A stretch of DNA of 8,344 nt from positions 1 to 8,344 of the forward strand of contig JAPLTI010000226.1 in NCBI GenBank assembly GCA_026398285.1, in the 5' to 3' direction. Positions 5,910-8,344 of this stretch are shown in pieces; within the stretch, counting starts at the first letter, position 1; each line of letters opens with the position of its first letter. Position numbers and translations under genes: made by a program. The stretch comes from Verrucomicrobiota bacterium (GTDB taxonomy: Bacteria; Verrucomicrobiota; Verrucomicrobiia; Chthoniobacterales; Terrimicrobiaceae). The notes under the pieces are model-generated. The model was not told where the DNA came from, ran no database searches, and saw only the letters and a list, made by a program, of their open reading frames with translations.

Positions 5910-6953
5910 TCAGGGAAGTTTCGTGGCGGAACGGCCTTTCGGCAGCATGGAGAGAAAAATCCGTCGCGTCTCCTGTATTGGCGAGTCATCCACAAAATAG
6001 GCGATCGCAGCCCGCCCGATTGCGTAGGTGCCAGCTCCAGCCACAAAGCCGGAAATAGCATTTCCCCAGAAGGGAACAATTCGCACGGCTACCCGAGCCG
6101 CTTCGCGAAAGAGAAAGCCGACGCCGACACTCAATCCAAGGGCGCTCAGAAACTCCCCGACCAGCTTGAGCGTGACCGGTCGACCTGTGGTGTGAATGAT
6201 CATGCCCACCATCAAGCTTTGCAATGTGGCAAGAATCGGTAAGTCGGCCAGAGGAATAGGCTGCAGGCCGACCACGCCGCACACGGCGCTGAAAGACTTC
6301 AATAGCGACGAGGCGATGAAAGCCTGCGCCTTTCGGGCATTCGTCAGGCGTGCGAACTCGAGTTGGGCCGGAGCAGGCAGCGCCGCGCAGAGGATTTCCA
6401 AAAAGGCTGGATCATCGAGTGAACACACGGCGCGTATCTTTCCATGCAATTCCGCAGACCCTTTCAGTCGCTCGCCAAGACTCCGAGCCAACTCGGCTGA
6501 TGAAGAAACGGCAATGACCGGCGCGCCTGATGAAGCTGCCCGCTGAATCGACTTCTGCCACTCGGGGGCGGGCATTTCGCTGTCTTGCAGGAAGAGCACG
6601 ACGTCCGGCGTCGAAGCGGCCATGCCAGTCTCCCAGTGCGCATCAGGTGCATCGTTCCGCGCATCCAGAATCTTGGCAGTGGCTCCCGATAGCCCTCCTT
6701 GATAAGACCGCCAGCCTTGCTCTGACTCGCCACAGTGAATATTCGAAGCCCCCATCGTCGCGAGCAGGGAAGGGACACTCTGGGTGCTCCCGCCGCTGAG
6801 CAAAATACGAGGAGCCCGCTGCTCGAGGAATAATTCCCGGATCGGAGTCAGTTCCCGCAGAATCGGCTTCTGCAAGCCTCCTGGGAGTTTCTCAATGAGA
6901 GCGGAAAGACGGTCATAGAGTTTCAAGACAGCATTGGGTTCGGGCGATTTCAT
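5910..6953 (-). CDS. DUF697 protein with degenerate GTPase-like domain
   Basis: The 347-aa protein has two parts. Residues about 45-195 have the strand-loop rhythm of an Era-like GTPase (PRILLSGGSTQSVPSLL, AKILDARN, PDVVLFLQD, GAPVIAVSSS). However, no Walker A lysine is present: GGSTQSVPSLL stands where GXXXXGKS/T would be. DXXG is DARN and NKXD is absent. Residues about 205-345 resemble DUF697 (YcjF-like): LQPIPLADLPILATLQSLMVG followed by hydrophobic helices (263-283, 297-320) likely to contact the membrane. Proteins joining a GTPase to DUF697 are known; this one probably cannot bind GTP in the usual way. Its function is unknown. Its ATG overlaps the stop of bcp (ATGA, 6950-6953), so translation is probably coupled. 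Confidence 0.78.
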   Translation of the reverse strand: MKSPEPNAVLKLYDRLSALIEKLPGGLQKPILRELTPIRELFLEQRAPRILLSGGSTQSVPSLLATMGASNIHCGESEQGWRSYQGGLSGATAKILDARNDAPDAHWETGMAASTPDVVLFLQDSEMPAPEWQKSIQRAASSGAPVIAVSSSAELARSLGERLKGSAELHGKIRAVCSLDDPAFLEILCAALPAPAQLEFARLTNARKAQAFIASSLLKSFSAVCGVVGLQPIPLADLPILATLQSLMVGMIIHTTGRPVTLKLVGEFLSALGLSVGVGFLFREAARVAVRIVPFWGNAISGFVAGAGTYAIGRAAIAYFVDDSPIQETRRIFLSMLPKGRSATKLP

Positions 6954-7426
6954 AAGACTTCGAGAAGAGTTTCCACATGGGCTGAAGGCTGGATTTTGCG
7001 GTGGATTGACTGGATCGTTCCATCCGCCGCAATCACAAAGGTCGAGCGCTCCGTGCCCATGTATTTCTTACCATACATGCTTTTCTCCACCCACACGCCG
7101 TAAGCTTCCACAACTTCACGCGACTCATCACTCAAAAGAGGAAACGGGAGGCCATGCTTTGCGATAAACTTGGAGTGGCTCTTCGGGGCATCCACGCTCA
7201 CGCCGAAGACCAATGCCCCTTTGGCAACGAACGCAGAGTGGTGATCCCGCACTCCACAGGCCTGCGTTGTGCACCCGGGAGTATCGTCCTTGGGGTAGAA
7301 ATAAAGCACCACTGGATGCCCGCGAAGTGAGGAGAGGCTCACCGGTGCCCCGTCTCCATAGATGCCGCCTACCGCAGTAAGGGTGAAGTCAGGTGCCGGA
7401 TCGCCAGATTGAAGTTCTTTTTTCAT
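6950..7426 (-). CDS. bcp: Thiol peroxidase, BCP/PrxQ peroxiredoxin
   Basis: The 158-aa protein is a full-length BCP/PrxQ peroxiredoxin, which reduces hydrogen peroxide and organic peroxides in the cytoplasm using thioredoxin. The N-terminal GDPAPDFTL, the active-site segment YFYPKDDTPGCTTQAC and the later ERSTFVIAADG all match. Cys52 is the peroxidatic cysteine in the PXXXTXXC-type loop, and Cys57, five residues on, is the resolving cysteine of the atypical 2-Cys subgroup. Arg127 is the conserved active-site arginine. It is the first gene of the five-gene minus-strand run and is divergent from the rRNA operon. No Shine-Dalgarno is seen before ATG 7426; instead a 7-bp perfect dyad overlaps the start codon. 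Confidence 0.96.
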   Translation of the reverse strand: MKKELQSGDPAPDFTLTAVGGIYGDGAPVSLSSLRGHPVVLYFYPKDDTPGCTTQACGVRDHHSAFVAKGALVFGVSVDAPKSHSKFIAKHGLPFPLLSDESREVVEAYGVWVEKSMYGKKYMGTERSTFVIAADGTIQSIHRKIQPSAHVETLLEVL

Positions 7427-7445
7427 TGGGAAAACACATTCCCAA
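7426..7445. promoter_or_regulatory. Perfect dyad overlapping bcp start codon
   Basis: TTGGGAA (7426-7432) and TTCCCAA (7439-7445) form a perfect 7-bp inverted repeat around AACACA. On the minus strand its last base is the A of the bcp ATG, so it occupies the place where a ribosome-binding site would be. It could be a repressor operator over a very short leader, or an RNA hairpin that limits translation. Confidence 0.4.
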
Positions 7446-7580
7446 GGGCCGAAAAATTACGCAAGAAGAGTGGAGAAATTTGTCGGCAGAAATTTTCTTT
7501 AAAAATTTTTTTCGGATGCAAAAATTTTCGGTTGACGGATGGAGAAGCTTTTAGAATGGGCCTCTCCGAGCATACTGCCG

Positions 7581-7604
7581 AAAAAAAACTTCACGATAAT
7601 CGTG
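7581..7604 (-). terminator. Possible minus-strand terminator
   Basis: CACGA/TCGTG (within 7592-7604) forms a 5-bp stem with a 3-nt loop. Read on the minus strand it is followed by AAG and then eight T (A8 at 7581-7588 on the plus strand). It could stop antisense transcription leaving the rRNA region. The stem is short, and no minus-strand gene lies to the right within the window. Confidence 0.3.
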
Positions 7605-7632
7605 GGCTGAAAAAATAAATTTCGAAAAGCCA

Positions 7633-7660
7633 TTGACCACTTTTGGATTTGTCATATGGT
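7633..7660 (+). promoter_or_regulatory. Candidate rRNA promoter
   Basis: TTGACC (7633-7638), a 16-bp spacer and TATGGT (7655-7660) form a reasonable sigma-70-type promoter. The A/T-rich stretch directly upstream (7608-7629, AAAAAATAAATTTCGAAAAG) resembles an UP element as found before rRNA promoters. The expected start at about 7667 would give a leader of about 330 nt before 16S. Of the pairs I checked in the spacer, this is the best. Confidence 0.5.
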
Positions 7661-7667
7661 CTTCACC

Positions 7668-7690
7668 CCGCTGGCATCACTGCCAAGCGG
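7668..7690 (+). other. Leader hairpin at predicted rRNA 5' end
   Basis: CCGCTGGCA (7668-7676) pairs with TGCCA-a-GCGG (7681-7690), a 9-bp stem with one bulged A and a TCAC loop. It begins where transcription from the candidate promoter should start. It could protect the leader end or act as an antitermination-type element. Confidence 0.45.
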
Positions 7691-7823
7691 AAACGATCTC
7701 AAGCGAATCTCTAAAAACGTCGGTCACAAAGCTGAAACAAGCCGAGTAGCTACGGGTTCGCAGTGAAGCAGATTTTTGAAAGTCCAATTCGAATTTTGCC
7801 GCAGTCGGTAAAATTCAGAACGC

Positions 7824-7841
7824 AATATATAGAATATATAG
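7824..7841 (+). repeat. Tandem 9-mer AATATATAG x2
   Basis: Two exact adjacent copies of AATATATAG lie in the rRNA leader region. Each contains a TATATA that could act as a -10 box, but I find no matching -35 at 16-18 bp. Confidence 0.6.
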
Positions 7842-7846
7842 AAATG

Positions 7847-7873
7847 ACAATTATACAGCAATTGCTGAATTGT
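7847..7873. promoter_or_regulatory. Extended dyad in rRNA leader
   Basis: A perfect 12-bp palindrome, CAGCAATTGCTG (7856-7867), is flanked by ACAATT (7847-7852) and AATTGT (7868-7873), which also pair if ATA (7853-7855) is bulged. As DNA it resembles a repressor site. As RNA it would form a long imperfect hairpin inside the leader. Confidence 0.4.
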
Positions 7874-7890
7874 GCGTTTCTCGTCGATTT

Positions 7891-7902
7891 TGTTTTTTAA
7901 AG
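7891..7902 (+). promoter_or_regulatory. boxA-like antitermination element
   Basis: TGTTTTTTAAAG matches 8 of 12 positions of the E. coli rRNA boxA TGCTCTTTAACA and lies about 93 nt before 16S, where NusB/NusE-dependent antitermination signals occur. The match is T-rich and could be chance. Confidence 0.3.
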
Positions 7903-7916
7903 CTTCGACAACATAC

Positions 7917-7942
7917 TGCAGAACCTGTCTCACAGGTCTGCA
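7917..7942 (+). other. Strong leader hairpin upstream of 16S
   Basis: TGCAG-a-ACCTGT (7917-7928) pairs with ACAGGT-CTGCA (7932-7942): 11 bp, one bulged A and a CTC loop. It is followed by A-rich, not U-rich, RNA, so it is not a terminator. It is probably a structured part of the pre-rRNA leader. Confidence 0.5.
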
Positions 7943-7966
7943 AACATGATTAGTCAGAAAAAATTT

Positions 7967-7985
7967 CCCTCGTTTAGCGCGAGGG
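7967..7985 (+). other. Hairpin next to 16S 5' end
   Basis: CCCTCG (7967-7972) and CGAGGG (7980-7985) form a perfect 6-bp stem with loop TTTAGCG, about 9 nt before the mature 16S start. It may be a local structure or an alternative to the long processing stem normally formed with sequence after 16S, which is outside the window. Confidence 0.45.
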
Positions 7986-7994
7986 ACAAACTTT

Positions 7995-8344
<350 letters not shown>

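Larger units (their letters stand above)
7427..7994. other. AT-rich divergent spacer, bcp to 16S rRNA
   Basis: I see no gene in these 568 bases. Short open frames here (7409-7618 plus, 7724-7933 minus) have no recognisable content. The bcp side (7450-7530) is rich in A/T blocks such as AAAAATTTTTTT at 7501-7512, and may hold the promoter of the bcp run, though I cannot place clear -35/-10 boxes. The rRNA side holds a plausible promoter at 7633-7660 and a leader with several inverted repeats, listed separately. A second promoter-like pair, TTGACG (7532-7537) and TAGAAT (7552-7557), has a spacer of only 14 and is doubtful. Confidence 0.7.

Noticed and set aside
6353..6366. CGAAC-TCGA-GTTGG, a second near match to a Firmicutes LexA box
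   Set aside because: It has two mismatches, lies deep inside the DUF697 gene and is far from any promoter.
7409..7618. 69-codon plus-strand frame from the bcp start into the spacer
   Set aside because: It begins inside bcp on the other strand, is Lys/Phe-rich because the DNA is AT-rich, and has no ribosome-binding site or known motif.
7824..7841. TATATA tandem repeat as main rRNA -10 box
   Set aside because: I found no -35-like element at a suitable distance; the pair at 7633-7660 is better.
7724..7933. 69-codon minus-strand frame upstream of 16S
   Set aside because: It spans the predicted rRNA leader, including its palindromes; it has no family resemblance and no ribosome-binding site.
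7925..7935. CTGT...ACAG resembling an E. coli LexA box
   Set aside because: The half-sites are 3 bp apart, not 8, and they are the arms of the leader hairpin at 7917-7942.

Overview
The window is a compact, GC-moderate piece of a bacterial chromosome that ends inside the start of a 16S rRNA gene. The 16S fragment carries the block GGATAAGACATGCAAGTCGA and the variant CCAGACACCTACG at the EUB338 probe position (ACACC instead of the usual ACTCC, the EUB338-III type). Both point to Verrucomicrobiota; I do not assign an order. No transposon, phage gene, CRISPR array or tRNA is visible, so this looks like ordinary core and lineage-specific chromosome rather than an island.

Layout. Positions 1-184 hold no gene I can call, but contain a terminator-like inverted repeat. 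A YjbQ-family gene (185-601, minus) stands head to head with lexA (683-1291, plus). lexA is followed by a DUF4410-like lipoprotein gene (1345-2046, plus), whose end overlaps the end of a convergent membrane-anchored C39-like cysteine peptidase gene (2031-2654, minus). Only 26 bp upstream of that peptidase start, in the opposite direction, begins an exported protein gene (2681-3299, plus). It appears broken by a frameshift and probable internal deletion at about 3098-3104.

A five-gene minus-strand run reads from 7426 down to 3309: bcp/PrxQ peroxiredoxin, a degenerate GTPase-like DUF697 protein, a YkgJ-type cysteine-cluster protein, a PAP2 lipid phosphatase and an ArnT/PMT_2-like membrane glycosyltransferase. 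Two junctions are 4-nt ATGA overlaps and the other two are gaps of 9 and 31 nt, so the run is probably one transcript. It combines oxidative-stress protection with envelope lipid/glycan functions. Two members, the DUF697 protein and the glycosyltransferase, lack the textbook catalytic residues of their superfamilies.

Region 7427-7994 is an AT-rich, gene-free divergent spacer. It contains a plausible rRNA promoter (TTGACC-N16-TATGGT at 7633-7660, preceded by an A/T-rich stretch) and a leader of about 330 nt rich in inverted repeats, then 16S rRNA from about 7995.

The best regulatory leads are dyads sitting directly against the start codons of lexA (665-682) and bcp (7426-7445), plus a Gram-positive-type LexA-box look-alike (GAAC-N4-GTTC) at 571-584 in the yjbQ-lexA divergon. 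I found no convincing new multi-gene system; the unusual items are individual genes and sites.
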